A DNA stretch of 64,000 nt from Gordionus sp. m RMFG-2023 (GCF_954871325.1 NC_088775.1:89009561-89073560), one strand, 5' to 3'; counted from the stretch's first letter, positions 10,258 through 22,010 are shown. Program-made: numbers and translations. The notes: generated by a model not told the origin, from the sequence alone.

Positions 10258-11398
10258 GTAATAAAAATCTTCGTTTTATAAATAATTTTAACCTGTTAAA
10301 TACATTTAGCCAGAATAGTAAAACAGGAAACAGAAATCGGATTTATACCGGAAGCAGAACAGCTTTTATAGAACTAGTTCTGTCACGAGTTTTTAATCCT
10401 GAATTCACAATCTACGAAGCGCCGTTTATTTAGAAAACTGGAATTCACTTTTCAAAATTTTAGAAAGGTGAACCGGAAATTGACTAACACGTAGACTCCC
10501 TTCCCTCCTTGGAGATTTAATTGACTTCAATTTCTCCCTCTCTCTTATTAGAGGCCCTGATTTCTTGTTATCATTTTCAAATTTTTTTAAAGATTTTAAA
10601 TAGAATGATAAACTTACTCATCCGTTTCTAATTCAAATACCCTAATCTATCTCTTATGACTTCTTTTTTTAGAAAAAATATTAAATGGTTTCTTCATCAG
10701 TTTTAGATAGGATCGAAGAGAATTTTTTATAAAAACAATCTTCAATTTTATGAGTATTAATTTTATATTAGAATTCATATATGATAAAATTGGCATTCAA
10801 AATTGGACAAGAATACATTTATTTATGAAAATGTCTCAAAATGGACAATTCATCAAGTATGGCAAGAGTAGTATGATTCTTATTTTTTGAAACCAATTGA
10901 TTTTTAAAAGCATTTTAAATTAATAAGAGCTGTGAATATGAATCTCTATGAAAATTCATTTATTTATCTAGATGTTGTCGAATGAAGTTAATAAGATTCC
11001 TCTTTTATATCGATAAAAAACCCTTTCATTCATTAAATAGCTTACCTTCTTTTTCTCTTCTTATCGACTAGATTACATTGACAAGAATTTGCTACCTTAT
11101 TTCTAATGACAGAATAACCGTCCCATCTACACGTAAAATCATTAGAATAATTGTGCCTTTTTTTGGAGGGAGTGGGAAGGGGTGGTGGGGGTTATTCCTA
11201 GTTTTGAATCATTTCTTTCCTTTTTTGTTTGTGACCTATAATCTCAATATTAGCTTAGGAAAAAAAGGAAAGAAGAAAGAACGCAAATCCTATCTCATCT
11301 TTAATAAAATAAAATATTAAAATTAAAAAAAGTAATTATACCTATGACCAGATTATATATACTAATCCATAAAATGCATTATTTCATTATATATTTAG
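10258..11398 (+). other. Astacin intron between CUB and TSP1
   Basis: About 1.1 kb of AT-rich DNA. I see no repeat or gene in it. Confidence 0.5.
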
Positions 11399-11850
11399 GC
11401 GAAAGCTGCACCCCCAATGCTACTCGAAACATATCGTCCAAGTTTGACCCCGATGATTTCACGGTGACCTACACGTGGGCTTACACAGAGTCCCCTTATC
11501 TCACATTGACAGGTAATCCTGATGAGGCCAGATCCACTACCAATGTTAGCGATGGCAAACCCGCATGTCCTACTAAAAATAAGAACAATTTCACCACCCC
11601 CGTCCCAACCATTCGGCAACCGTGTTCTAAGTGGACTGATTGGAGTTTGTGCACCGAACCATGCGGAGGCTGCGGAAAGCAAGTTAGCCTAAGAGTGTGT
11701 TTACCCTTCATCGATAAATCGGAATGGGTTAAGACTAGAAACTGCAAGCCCGAGCCGTGCTTCGTTAATAAAAACTACATTTGTCACGTACCCAAGTTCG
11801 TTATAATAAAACATAAGACCTCCTTCCCCATTTTTTTTTCGAAAAAATAA
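11399..11850 (+). CDS. Astacin metalloprotease, linker and thrombospondin type-1 exon
   Basis: The exon opens in phase 1 after AG at 11397-11398. A threonine- and asparagine-rich linker (about 75 residues, several N-glycosylation sequons) leads into one TSP1 repeat: PCSKWTDWSLCTEPCGGCG, then RVC and CKPEPCF, with the W..W..C motif and six cysteines. TSP1 repeats bind glycosaminoglycans or matrix and may localise the protease. The exon either ends at a GT after 11763, just behind the last TSP1 cysteine, or reads on to the stop at 11848-11850. An AATAAA overlaps 11844-11849, so a transcript ending here is possible. The spliced alternative would join the exon at 13884. Confidence 0.88.
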
Positions 11851-12370
11851 ATTCAATTTATTGATCAATTTTAGCTGTAAAAATGATATATTTGGGAGTT
11901 TTTAATCATTTATTTACGGCTAATTTTTTTAAATTTCCCTTTTATAAAAATTTTAAAAAAATTGGTCAAAGAATAAAAATCGGGACAGAGAGGAAAAGAG
12001 AAATTCAGCTGAGCTTTAATTTTATTTTCTTCCGGATATAAACTATTTTCAACCTCCACATTTTCTGATAAATGAAATAACCCCAATAGACAGTAATGAG
12101 ATTATTACTCATTTTTAATTTTCCTAAAGGAGAAAAAAGAATTCTATAGATATCTAGCGTATGAAATCTGCGCTGGGCAGGTAAAAGATATTATTAAAAA
12201 ATGGACAAGCGGACAGGCGAATTCGAAATATTATATTTTTTTCTGGCGGATTTACTAAAAATAATTTTATTTCATAATATTTTTATTATAAGTTTAAAAT
12301 AAAAATAAAGGTAAATAAAATTTAGAGCTAACACCAACAAATAAAATTAATTTCAAAAACATCGTTAGGT

Positions 12371-12691
12371 CAATGACATATAATAATACCTAGATTAACG
12401 ACGCATTCATTAAAAGTGTACATCAATTAAAAACAGTTAAGACGCCATTTTTGTTACCCATATTATTGAAAATTTTAAACGAGAGGTCAATTTATTCCTA
12501 TGGCTGACGCAAACTTTATTAAAAAATTTGCATGATCATAGAGATAATAAGGAAGGGAATTATCGATTTAATAGTGGCTTTTAACATGAGAATTATTACT
12601 ATAAGGGTTGCCAAAATGGCGGGTCCAGCTGATTTGGATTCAACGACACTTTCAAATGCATCATCAGTCTAGGTATTATTATATGTAATTG
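12371..12691. mobile_element. MITE of the CAATGACATATAATAATACC family, copy 1
   Basis: Bounded by inverted ends CAATGACATATAATAATACC and its near-perfect complement, with AAAATGG-containing inner parts. A second copy lies at 47863-48195 in the opposite orientation. About 320 bp, non-coding; superfamily not determined. Confidence 0.75.
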
Positions 12692-12856
12692 GGCTGAAGT
12701 TAGACAAATTTTTAATAATGGGCAAGTAGACCTTTGGGCAAAAAACCCTCGATTGTAGACCTTTAAATCTAAAAAAAATGGTCAAATAAACTAAATGTTC
12801 ATTTCCAAGAGAATATTGCAATAAGCATTAGAAGGGATACGAAAACAATTTCATTT

Positions 12857-12908
12857 AGTGTTTGTTAAACGGCTCTTTGAGTGGTTCGGCTCAAAGCCAT
12901 TTAACAAC
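12857..12908. repeat. Minimal hairpin derivative of the hAT-type MITE
   Basis: Only the two inverted ends of the 867-1087 family remain (TTTGTTAAACGGCTC ... GCCATTTAACAACAC), giving a near-perfect hairpin of about 50 bases. The MITE interior is deleted. Confidence 0.6.
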
Positions 12909-13883
12909 ACGAAATTTATTGATATCACTAAATTATGAGTATAATAAATACTAGTTAATTGAATTATAAGGTCGCAACCGATTAGATATAAGTGAGAAAG
13001 ATTATCTAACCTCGAAACCCCATCTACCAATAGGTTTAAATAAATATTTCATTCGCCCCATTTATCTAAAAATTTGATCTAACCCGCCCGCGCAATTAAA
13101 AATTATTTGATTAGTTAGTTTTGGCTCTTTATTTTATCGTATTTATTCTTAAACTTATAAAACCAATATTAGGAAGAGAGAAAAAAATATAAACTCGTTG
13201 TTATATTTTGACCTGGAAAAAATATTTCAAATTCAACAGCCCGCCTCGGTTAAAAATATTTTTAACTAACCAAATAGAAGATGGGTAGGAGGAGAACTAA
13301 AAACAGGCCAGGACCTCTAGCACTACTATATATAAGATTTGATATTTATATTTTTGAAGGAAATATCAAAAAAATATGACCCCGATAAGCGATTTTTTAA
13401 AATGTTTATGAACATTTAAAGTTTAAAATAACTAGAACGACGATAGACTGATTTGTAACATAAGTATCGGATCGACACTTTCAAATGCATAAAATCCAAG
13501 CCAATGCGTCTGCTATATCTGGCAAATTTTGTTCCTTTAATACTCTGTAAAGAATTTTTTTTTTTTATTGATTGACTCTCAATCAATAATAAAGACTTAA
13601 AATCATTAATGAAATAAATCGACAAAATATCACAATATTCGACTCTATTTTGTTTTTAATTATTCTTTTCATTTTTGTAAGAGATCTCTCATAATAATTT
13701 GCCTAGTTTTGTTAAATCACCTAACTTTGAACAACTGCAAAAGGACTTCCTGGAGTTTTAAGCCAATTTTCCTAGCTACTAAAAGCTTGGAAAATCCCTA
13801 TTTAGGAGTTGGCTAAAGCTAGCCTATTTAACAACACTAAATTTACACCACCCCCCATCTTCCCAAATAATAAATAAATAAAG
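12909..13883 (+). other. Intergenic or intronic DNA with a decayed MITE end
   Basis: AT-rich. A degraded copy of the hAT-type MITE ends near 13845 (TTTAACAACACTA). No exon linking the TSP1 exon to the exon at 13884 could be recognised. Confidence 0.4.
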
Positions 13884-14178
13884 GTACTATCCGACTTATG
13901 ATTGCCTTTGCCAAAGAACAAAACCGTGCTGCTATGGGTATTCACCTCAAAATGACACGTGTCAGCAGATTGAAGTAATAAACCCAGAGGATATCGGGAA
14001 AAAAATATTGGATATATCTAGGGTTCCCACCAGATCTAGGATTAGCAAAGTAAGGGCGGAGAACGTCGTAGAAAATGATGAGTCCCTACAAGTTGGAACT
14101 AGAAGCAGCAAGAATGAAACTATATTCGACTTTATACTCAATCATGTAGATTTCGCTGGTAGAATTTTCATAAATTGA
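13884..14178 (+). CDS. Probable C-terminal exon of the astacin gene (cysteine motif, charged tail)
   Basis: After AG at 13882-13883 an open frame of 97 codons runs to TGA at 14176-14178. Its base composition is clearly coding-like compared with its surroundings. It encodes YDCLCQRTKPCCYGYSP, then NDTCQQ, and a charged, serine-rich tail ending in FAGRIFIN. The C.C......CC.GY.....C pattern recalls a short EMI- or EGF-like piece. No methionine start is apparent, so it looks like a last exon. The nearest upstream gene on this strand is the astacin gene. The phases do not match directly: the frame needs two bases from the previous exon, while the TSP1 donor at 11763 is phase 0. A small exon is missing, another donor is used, or this belongs to a different gene. 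Confidence 0.55.
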
Positions 14179-14785
14179 AGAAGAAAGAAAAAAAAGCAAT
14201 ATTTATGCCTAAGATTTTTGTTTAGAAATTTAGTAATCCTGACTACCTTAATATATTTATAATATGAAATATATTAATTACACAAAAACCATGCAGGAAA
14301 AAATTTTCAATCTATTTTCCTTTTTATAACCAATTATAATGACGATCTCTTATTTTGCTAATATTGCACTTTATGTGTTATGAGTAAATATTTACATTCA
14401 CTTAATATTTATGTATAATGCAAAATATTTTTTATGATGCTCTTTTACTTAAAATGACATATTATAAAAATTATTTATTTTGTTATTTTTTTTTAAATAC
14501 ATTTTTATATACAATATACAAATATTTACATGTAATTATATTATTATGCTGTTTTTTTTATAAAAACAAAATATAATCATTTTAAACTAAATAGAAAAAA
14601 ATAATATTATATTATCCTTATTTTCATTTTTTTAAATAAAATAAAGGGGAGAATGTGAAAAAGTTGAAGCGGCTGCTATAGCGATTAGTGGAAACGGAAG
14701 TTTATAGATCTTGCTTCAAATTTCTCCAAATTCAATACAAATAACTTTTTTTGTTTGTAAAAAAAGTAATATTTAATATTATTAC
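14179..14785. other. AT-rich DNA, nothing recognised
   Basis: Very low GC and many A/T runs. It separates the end of the plus-strand gene from a hAT relic. Confidence 0.5.
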
Positions 14786-16072
14786 CAGGATGTGAACCCT
14801 TCGACAAAGAAAAGGGTTTGGGTTCAGGAATAAAATTTAAAAAGGACCAGAGTCTGGGATCAGGGAACATAAAAATAATAACTCAAAATAAGATTTATTT
14901 ATTCATTTATTATACTTCAATGTATACTTAAAAATAGAATAATTTATATTTTAAATGTTTCATTATTATAATATCTTCTAAAATATCATCCTTGAGATTT
15001 CCACATATAGTAAACAATATATATTTCAAAGATGAAAATTCATGTCCTACCCTCACCTAAAATAGATAGTTATCTTTATAAAATTATTGTACTTGTGTCA
15101 CTGGTAGAGCATGAAGATTGTAGATAAGATATATAATTTTGGATATATTGAATTTCCTTAACACTATTTTAAAATATTTATATCCTTATTTATTCTGTTA
15201 ACTTCTGAGAACTTTACTATTAAATTTGCAATAGGCATTTTTTGATCCTCTTTTCTATCTGATGATAATTTGATTTTTTTTCTCTATCTAAAAGTAAAAT
15301 TTCAATATCACCAATCATTATTATTTTTATCACTACAACCAATAGATATTGTCGTAGTCTTTTGCGTGCTGCATAAATCCTTAGGATGGTCCATTTGTTT
15401 ATGCTCAAATAAAACTTGATATCGAAGGTCTAAATATCTAGAAGCGTATACAACACTATTTTGCAAATATTGTTGCTCTCGAATTTTCATGTTTTCCAAT
15501 ATTTGGTATAAAAAGGACTGTAAATTTTTCTAAATCGAATCGGCATCTAATCCATATGCCATAAAAATCAAATAAACATAATTGTTCTGATTCTATCTTA
15601 ATATTGTTATTTTTAAAGGAACTAATACACTAGTAAGGTTCTTTATTTAGCACCAATCATATTCTCACAAAATGACTTCACATGCTCCTATAATAAGAAA
15701 TCTTTCAAAATTAAGAATAGTTCTAGCATCATACATAATTGAGGACCAACGTGTTGTGCATTATCATTTAAATTTAAATATAATTATACACAATTCACTT
15801 TAAAAACAATCAACGTATTTCTATAACATAACATATTTAAAAATTTACATAATAAAATATTCTGACCAACGCTAATGATATTAATCTCTAAATAAAATGG
15901 AAGTCCAGGAAGAAACTTGTAAGAAAAACGAAAGTTAATAAAATTTATATTTTTTTTAAAAAATTTTTTTATGACACCTAAAACCCTGACAACTCCACTT
16001 TTAAAAAGTGTCTGGGTTCGGGTTTAGCCAACTAGGGTTCATAGGGGTTCCGGGTTTGGGTTCACATCCCTG
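14786..16072 (-). mobile_element. hAT element relic with near-perfect target duplication
   Basis: The ends are inverted: CAGGATGTGAACCC at 14786 and GGGTTCACATCCCTG up to 16072. The flanking 8-mers ATTATTAC (14778-14785) and ATTATTTC (16073-16080) agree at 7 of 8 positions. Inside, on the minus strand, are traces of a BED-type hAT transposase: TRWSSIMYDAR near 15740 (the 'RW.S.y' motif) and YLDLRYQVLFE near 15420 (the 'LDPR' motif). Frames are broken by many stops. It lies in the 3' part of the TBL1-like locus. Confidence 0.72.
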
Positions 16073-16305
16073 ATTATTTCCATAGCCAATACGCCATAAA
16101 ATAGTTGCTAAAAACCTAACTTTGGCTCAACTCTATTACGGCAAGTTGAAACTCGACTGGGAGGAGATAATGTCTTTAGAAATGAAAACTTCGATAAGAC
16201 TGAGTAAAAAATTATTTCAAAGAGTTTGTCTAAAAAATATTAGTGCTGCCCGCTCCCATAAATAAATTAGAAAACTAAGGGAGAATATATTTAGCGATAA
16301 TTTAC

Positions 16306-16407
16306 CGTTCTGTCAGACGCTGAGGCGCCAACCTTATCCCCCGTAAAATTCCAGCATATCTCGAAGATACCACCATCCACTTGAAAAGTGCTAACCAAAT
16401 TGCCTGT
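16306..16407 (-). CDS. TBL1/Ebi-like WD40 protein, downstream exon
   Basis: A 34-codon minus-strand exon, phase 0-0, between an AG (complement of 16408-16409) and a GT donor (complement of 16304-16305). It reads [20 protein letters not shown], then [14 protein letters not shown]. This closely matches the last WD repeat of TBL1/TBL1XR1/Ebi, in vertebrates 'TG.LVHSY...[22 protein letters not shown]'. TBL1 proteins are nuclear exchange factors in the NCoR/SMRT-HDAC3 complex. The expected final exon (about eight residues) was not found; the hAT relic lies in that direction. Confidence 0.8.
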
Positions 16408-16829
16408 CTATTTTAAAAATAAAATAATGTTTGTTAAATAAATTTTCTAGATTTATTCATAGTTCATACTGGCCAACATGGTTCACACAGAAATGTATAA
16501 TTAGGTTTGTTAAGTATTTGACTCAATAATCTATGTGTTTTTGCACTAATTTGTATACAAATTTATTCAAATAAATTTAAAAACGAAATCTTCTAAAAAA
16601 AAATACATGCTCCCTTTTATAGGTTATCTATCAAAACTATAAATAATAATAATTCGGATAATAAATAAAGTAAAAATACACTTTCTTAAAAATTAATTAT
16701 ACAATTGTAATTGATTTTGTCAAAAATTAAAAATTATACATATTAAAAACTTCAAAAATAAAAATAAAATAAAATACGAAGATGATTTTACAAAAAAAGT
16801 CGCATTTAGAAAATTTAATAAACATTGTT

Positions 16830-17240
16830 GAAACTAATCATGACAGTAGGCTGTCAAAAATAATAGCCCTATCTTCGAGGCGGTAGTGGATCCACACTCT
16901 ACCGTCTCTTCTAAGGAGTTATCTTCCTCGAGGAAATCTCGAGGCTGAGGTGATCGTTTTCTGTAAAACTAAGATTAGCGATATTTCGAAATCAGCTTTT
17001 TAAAAAAATGGAGGGATTATCCTTCTATTCCAAAGCGAGGTAAAAGTGTTCTCCGTATGCCTAAATAATAAGAGCTAGCTAACGTAAAGCCTGCCACTTT
17101 TTTATTTATAATATTTCAATACATTCCTTCTAGGTTTAAATTGTGACAAATTGTTGGAAGAAATCTATCCGAATATTTTTGATTTTTTTTCAAACAATTC
17201 AATTAAGTGTATTTATTGTAGTGCCAGTTTGTAAACATTT
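16830..17240 (+). other. Coding-like patches of unknown meaning inside the TBL1-like intron
   Basis: Two stretches stand out by composition. Around 16850-16965 is a GC-richer patch open in plus frame (SPIFEAVVDPHSTVSSKEL) and also in a minus frame. At 17133-17235 a plus frame begins after an AG with LNCDKLLEEIYPNIFDFFS and later has CIYCSAS. I do not recognise either and cannot tell which strand, if any, is coding. Confidence 0.25.
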
Positions 17241-17511
17241 AAGCCAACAAACGAATCTGTTCCTATCACCTTCGGCTCGCAATATTAAATTACAAACACT
17301 CGAATCTAGGGAAATCTTACCCCTCAGGCTCAACATATTGTTCCTTTTGTTAGGAACCACAATGATGTTTTCCTTAAAATTATTTTGGTTCTTAAAATTT
17401 GTTTGTTTTTTACATACATAGCTTCATGACAATGCATTTTTTTTAGTTGTATAGAACGATAGATATTTCTTATATTTAAAGGTAGAAATAAATTTTTTCT
17501 TTTGTATAAAC

Positions 17512-17751
17512 CTTAACGCACCAAATTAGAACGAATTTATCGAAACTACCGCTAGCTAATAAAGTTCCGCAAGGGCTGAATTCCAGAGTGTAAATGGGCT
17601 CCTGATGTCGGGTAAATGTAAGAACGGGAAGGGTTTTAATTGGGTACAATGGAGAATCCAAACGACATGAGCATTTGTCCAAATCCCATAATTTACAAGA
17701 GTCGAAGGATGCGCTTAAATTTAACAAATAAGTTGCCAAATGATGGCACAG
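17512..17751 (-). CDS. TBL1/Ebi-like WD40 protein, upstream exon
   Basis: An 80-codon exon, phase 0-0, with acceptor and donor dinucleotides at 17752-17753 and 17510-17511 on the minus strand. The segments [37 protein letters not shown] and [12 protein letters not shown] align with two consecutive WD repeats of TBL1/Ebi ('SASFDSTVRLWD', 'KHQEPVYSVAFSPDG', 'ASGSFDKCVHIW'). Compared with TBL1, about twelve extra residues precede TRHQEP and one repeat lacks a residue. It joins in phase to 16306-16407. Earlier exons (LisH domain, first WD repeats) were not found between 17.8 and 27 kb, so the gene may be very long, partial or degenerate. Confidence 0.8.
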
Positions 17752-18410
17752 CTTAAGAATAATTAATTTCTAAAATTAACTATTTATTTTGCTCCATTTT
17801 ATAAAACAAACAAGTAATCCTTTAAATATGATAAATACAATAATAATTATTATGATATATTAAATAACTAATTTAAATATAAATTTATTAAAATTCTTTC
17901 ATCTATCTTGCAATTAATTATTATGGAACTGATGATAACCTATTAGTAATCATTATGAAAAGGTAAAACAAAGTAATAAACCTGAGATAGATCGCTGAAC
18001 AAGGCTCGCAATATTTAAATTTGATATATAATTATTACTTTACGTTTAAAAGTAAAAAAAATCTAGATATTGACATTCTATCACTTACGTAAATTATGTT
18101 TCTGTCATTTTTTAAAGAAATTAGACGTGAAAGCTTGAGAGGAAAACAATAATAAAAGATCAACTAATTTGTAGATTAATATCTCATGAACAATGTATTT
18201 TGTCATCGTCAATCTCAATATACAATTTTTATATATATATATGCCTAAAAATCTGATTTTACCTGAAATGTATTCCAACATGTTTTAAATGCCTATCCTA
18301 TGAATTGTAGATTTTATCCTTAACTTTTGAGTCATTTATAATTTATATAAAAAATATATGGAAAAAACTAATTATTGCCGCTAACATATATTGAGTTCCA
18401 TTTTTAATAT
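17752..18410. other. AT-rich DNA upstream of the TBL1-like exons
   Basis: No exon recognised. A GC-richer spot near 17985-18005 precedes a possible minus-strand donor, but the short peptide is not diagnostic. Confidence 0.4.
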
Positions 18411-18990
18411 ACCATAGTTATTCTATAGAAGTGCTACTTAACTATAGAATTTTTTGATAAAAAAAATAGAAATGGTTTTCCAATAGATTTATTTTTTTAG
18501 CGTCTGTTCGGTTTTGGTCAGAAAAACTATAACGGATATTTCCGGATATGCGATTCGGTTTTGACCAAATATATCTATTAAAATTGGCAAATTAGGAGGA
18601 TTTTCCGTGATCCCCACCCCCTCCCCCCCACTCTTCGTTGGATACACCTATTTTTATTTTGGAAATTAAAATGAAATACAAAAAAATAATTTTAACCATA
18701 ATTTAAAAGTTTATTGAAATAATATAAATATATAAGGTTTACACAATTTAAAAATATATCCAAGGGTTATACCGAAAATGATAAATATATTAATAAAGAG
18801 AAGAAATTTTATAATTTGAAATATGTATATGCTAATGTTATATTTTAAAAAAGGCCTAAGTTTCTTAAAATTTTGCTAAACATATGAGTTGAATATACCG
18901 CATCCCTTTCCACATATGGTAGAATGTATAAGATCCTTATATCTGTTTTATTTTGAATATATATTACACATAAATTATTAGAATTATATA
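18411..18990 (+). repeat. Dispersed repeat, copy A
   Basis: About 580 bp, alignable with 25117-25221 plus 27400-27860. Shared blocks include accatagttat.ctatagaagt, ggtcagaaaaactataacgg and a pyrimidine-rich stretch with ccccaccc. Non-coding, family unknown. The second copy was opened by a hAT insertion. Confidence 0.65.
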
Positions 18991-19018
18991 ATATTTAAAG
19001 AATGGGTTTAGTAATAAG

Positions 19019-20542
19019 CAAAGTTGTTAAAGTAGCGCGCTACTTGTAGATTTTTTTGTAATTATTTAATTTTTTAGCGCGCTACTTTTTTTGAAAGTAG
19101 CTAAGTAGCCGCTACTTCGCTATTTTTTAAAAATATAATGAAGGTAAGTATAAACATTAAAATATAATATAATTAATTATAATTTTTATTATTTATTATT
19201 TAATTTTGAAATTAAAATAATTTTAATTTGTAATTTATATTTTCATTTGTATTATAAACCTAAATCACGTGTTAATAATTTAAAATGTCATCGCCTATGG
19301 ATATCCAAATCGTTGAAAGTGATTCAGACAATGATATTAATGAAATGGAAAATACCAAGGGAAGAAAATGTTCTTAATAACTATAATACAAATTTCCCAT
19401 TCCCTAGATTTAAAAATTTTTTAAAATAAATATATAACCAAAACTGGTTTCAAATTTATTTGTTTAAAATGCAAAAAAAAATATTTCCCCAAATCAATCC
19501 AGTAGCTATAACCTCAAGAAACGCCTAGAGGTAAATTGTCATTTTTACATATTAATAATATTTATTTTATAAAACTGTTCATGAGTTTTAAGGAAATGGA
19601 GAAACATCTAAATAATTTTGGTATAGACGACTCTACATCCAAAAAGACTAATTCAATTCAAACCAAAATAATGCAAAGGACAATATTTCTCAGAAATAGG
19701 CTGAAAAAGTTATTGTTGATTTTATAATTTATACAGTTCAGCCAATGTATTTAGTTGATAATCCATCATTTACCATGATGATTAAAACTCTATCCCCCTG
19801 GTACAACAATTTTATGCCACCAGACACTAATGAATAAAATAGCAGATAACTTTAAAATGATGAAAGATGCTCTAATAGTAGAGTTATCAGAGATATCATA
19901 TATATGTACCACGGGAGATAGTTGAACACATAACAGAAAAACTAATTTATATTTATAAATTGATCTGATTAAATATTTTTGAGCTTATTTGGGAATCACA
20001 GGCCATTGACTAGACCTAGAACTTTAAAAAGAAGATCTATGGTATTAGCCCTCAAAATGATAATAGGATGCCAGACATACGATGTACTTGAAAATAAAAT
20101 TATTGATAATCTATCTTATATTAAAAATGTATATAAGTTTAAATACGCCCTAACCCTCAAGTGCTAGTGTCGAGAGATTATTTAATAAGGCAAAACTTAT
20201 ACTTTCTGATCGTCGCTCTAGACTTGGGGATGATAATATTGAAATGATTTTATTATTAAATGCAACAAATTACCATAAATATTTATTTTTATTACATAAA
20301 TTTTTTTATAATCAAAACCAACTATATTTTAATTTTTATAAATGTTGATTTTAATATATTTACTATATAATAACTATATAAACAAAAAAGAAAAAATTTG
20401 TTTGTAAATTTTTTTTATAAAAAGTAGCTTAAAAAGTAGCTAAAGCTACTTTTAAAAAATAGTAGCTAATAGCGAGCTACTTTTTTGACAAATAGCGATA
20501 GCGGTAGCGCGATACTTTTAAAAGTAGCGTTTAACAACTCTG
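19019..20542 (+). mobile_element. hAT element relic, internally deleted
   Basis: Inverted ends CAAAGTTGTTAAAGTAGCGC at 19019 and GCGTTTAACAACTCTG up to 20542 are followed inward by repeated AGTAGC/GCTACT motifs. Inside, on plus, MSSPMDIQIVESDSDNDIN starts at 19284 and a hAT dimerisation C-terminus (SASVERLFNKAKLILSDRRS, then RLGDDNIEM) lies at about 20165-20260. The central catalytic part is missing or interrupted, so the element cannot move itself. The flanking 8-mers do not match. Confidence 0.75.
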
Positions 20543-20997
20543 ATATTTTGAATCAAAAATTATGTTCCATAGATTTAATACTTGAGTGAACATTTCGTTT
20601 TATATATCAATTTTAATTTAAACCATCCTTTGGAAATGCCATGTTGTTATCCCAATTGTTTCAACTTCAGGATATCTTTGGCTAAATAAAATTAGGTTTT
20701 TATTAAAAATATCTATATTTATATTAGTAATACATATTTTTAAATGTATAAAACTTACCGTAATTCGTGATGACAGAGAACTGAGTCATAATTACGCATG
20801 AAATTAATACCTATATTTGTATAAAAATTAATATATGCTAATACATAAAATGAAACTATTTTGACTTTTAGGAATATAATTTTATTCTTAAAGTGATTAG
20901 TTAGTGTTTAATCGGTGTTAAAGAAAGAATGTTATGATTGCCAATGACATATATGTTATACTTATATTATATAAAACTAAAATTTATGTTTTTAAAT

Positions 20998-21140
20998 GGA
21001 GTGTATAGCTGAGTCGCTTGAAAAATTTATTAGGGTATTACTATAAGCTTCGACCTGGGTTCAATTTCAGGTGGAACGAAATTTTTTTTACAGAGGACGA
21101 GGTCTGTATATTAGATGCAAAGCACGGCCATTAAATAAAT
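20998..21140 (+). repeat. tRNA-derived SINE-like sequence
   Basis: TATAGCTGAGTCGC (21005-21018) resembles a Pol III A box, and GGGTTCAATTTCAGG about 50 bases later resembles a B box inside a short T-arm-like stem (CCTG/CAGG). The fold is incomplete, so a SINE head is more likely than a tRNA gene. Confidence 0.45.
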
Positions 21141-21439
21141 TATTTATAATTCAAAAATTGGTCTTATTGCATTTAAATGAAAAAATTTGAGAATTGCTTA
21201 GAAAAATACTTTATTTTATTAATTACAAATACGAGAATATAATTTCATATTTATACTTACATGCGAATAAAACATTGTAATGCAATGTGAGCTAGATTTA
21301 AATTACATTTCAATATAACTTTAAAATTTCCATGTATAAATTAATATAAATATTATTCGGTAGAGAGCTTACCTTATTTTCTAATCCCTTAACTAATCTT
21401 GTTAGGTTGTTACCTGAATAAAAATAAATTAACATCTTT

Positions 21440-22010
21440 TCTCAATTTCGTAACCTATATACACATCTATTGCAAGAATTTGCCCGCGGTCTCTAATACT
21501 TAGACGTTTAACAAAAATTTATATTCTTAACAAATTATTTTCAAAAAATTTAAATTTTTAAAGAATTAATTATTTGTATTTTATCTTTAATTTTTGGAAT
21601 ATAATAATGTTGTTTAATAGTTTTTATTTAATTATATCTAAAAATACACGACTGAATTTTTTTATATTTTTTAAAACAGAGAAATCACGAGATATATTCA
21701 CGTAATAACTTTAGCTAATCAACTTTAAACACCAAAAACCATATATAAAAAATCACCCACGATAACAAAATAATTACATAGTTCAAACAACATTATCATT
21801 TTTCATATCAATTTTTCATTATAATATTAAATTTAATCTTCAACTTTGAATTTTTATAACATTAATCTAAGCATTCATACGAAACTAACCTATTATAATA
21901 TAAGAAAAGGAGTAAAATTGTCATAATTTTTAATTTTTCTAAAGAAATTATTATTACACCAATAATAGTACGAATATAATTTGTGATAAATTATTTAAAA
22001 AATATGTGTA
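21440..22010. repeat. Dispersed repeat, inverted partner of 31520-32710
   Basis: Shares, as reverse complement, blocks such as cgcggtctctaatactta (near 21484) with the region around 32690, and gagaaatcacgagatatattcacg with the region near 31895. The copies are diverged and about 10 kb apart. No coding content. Confidence 0.6.

Noticed and set aside
11395-11747. Minus-strand ORFs of 83 to 95 codons
   Set aside because: Shadows of the TSP1 exon.
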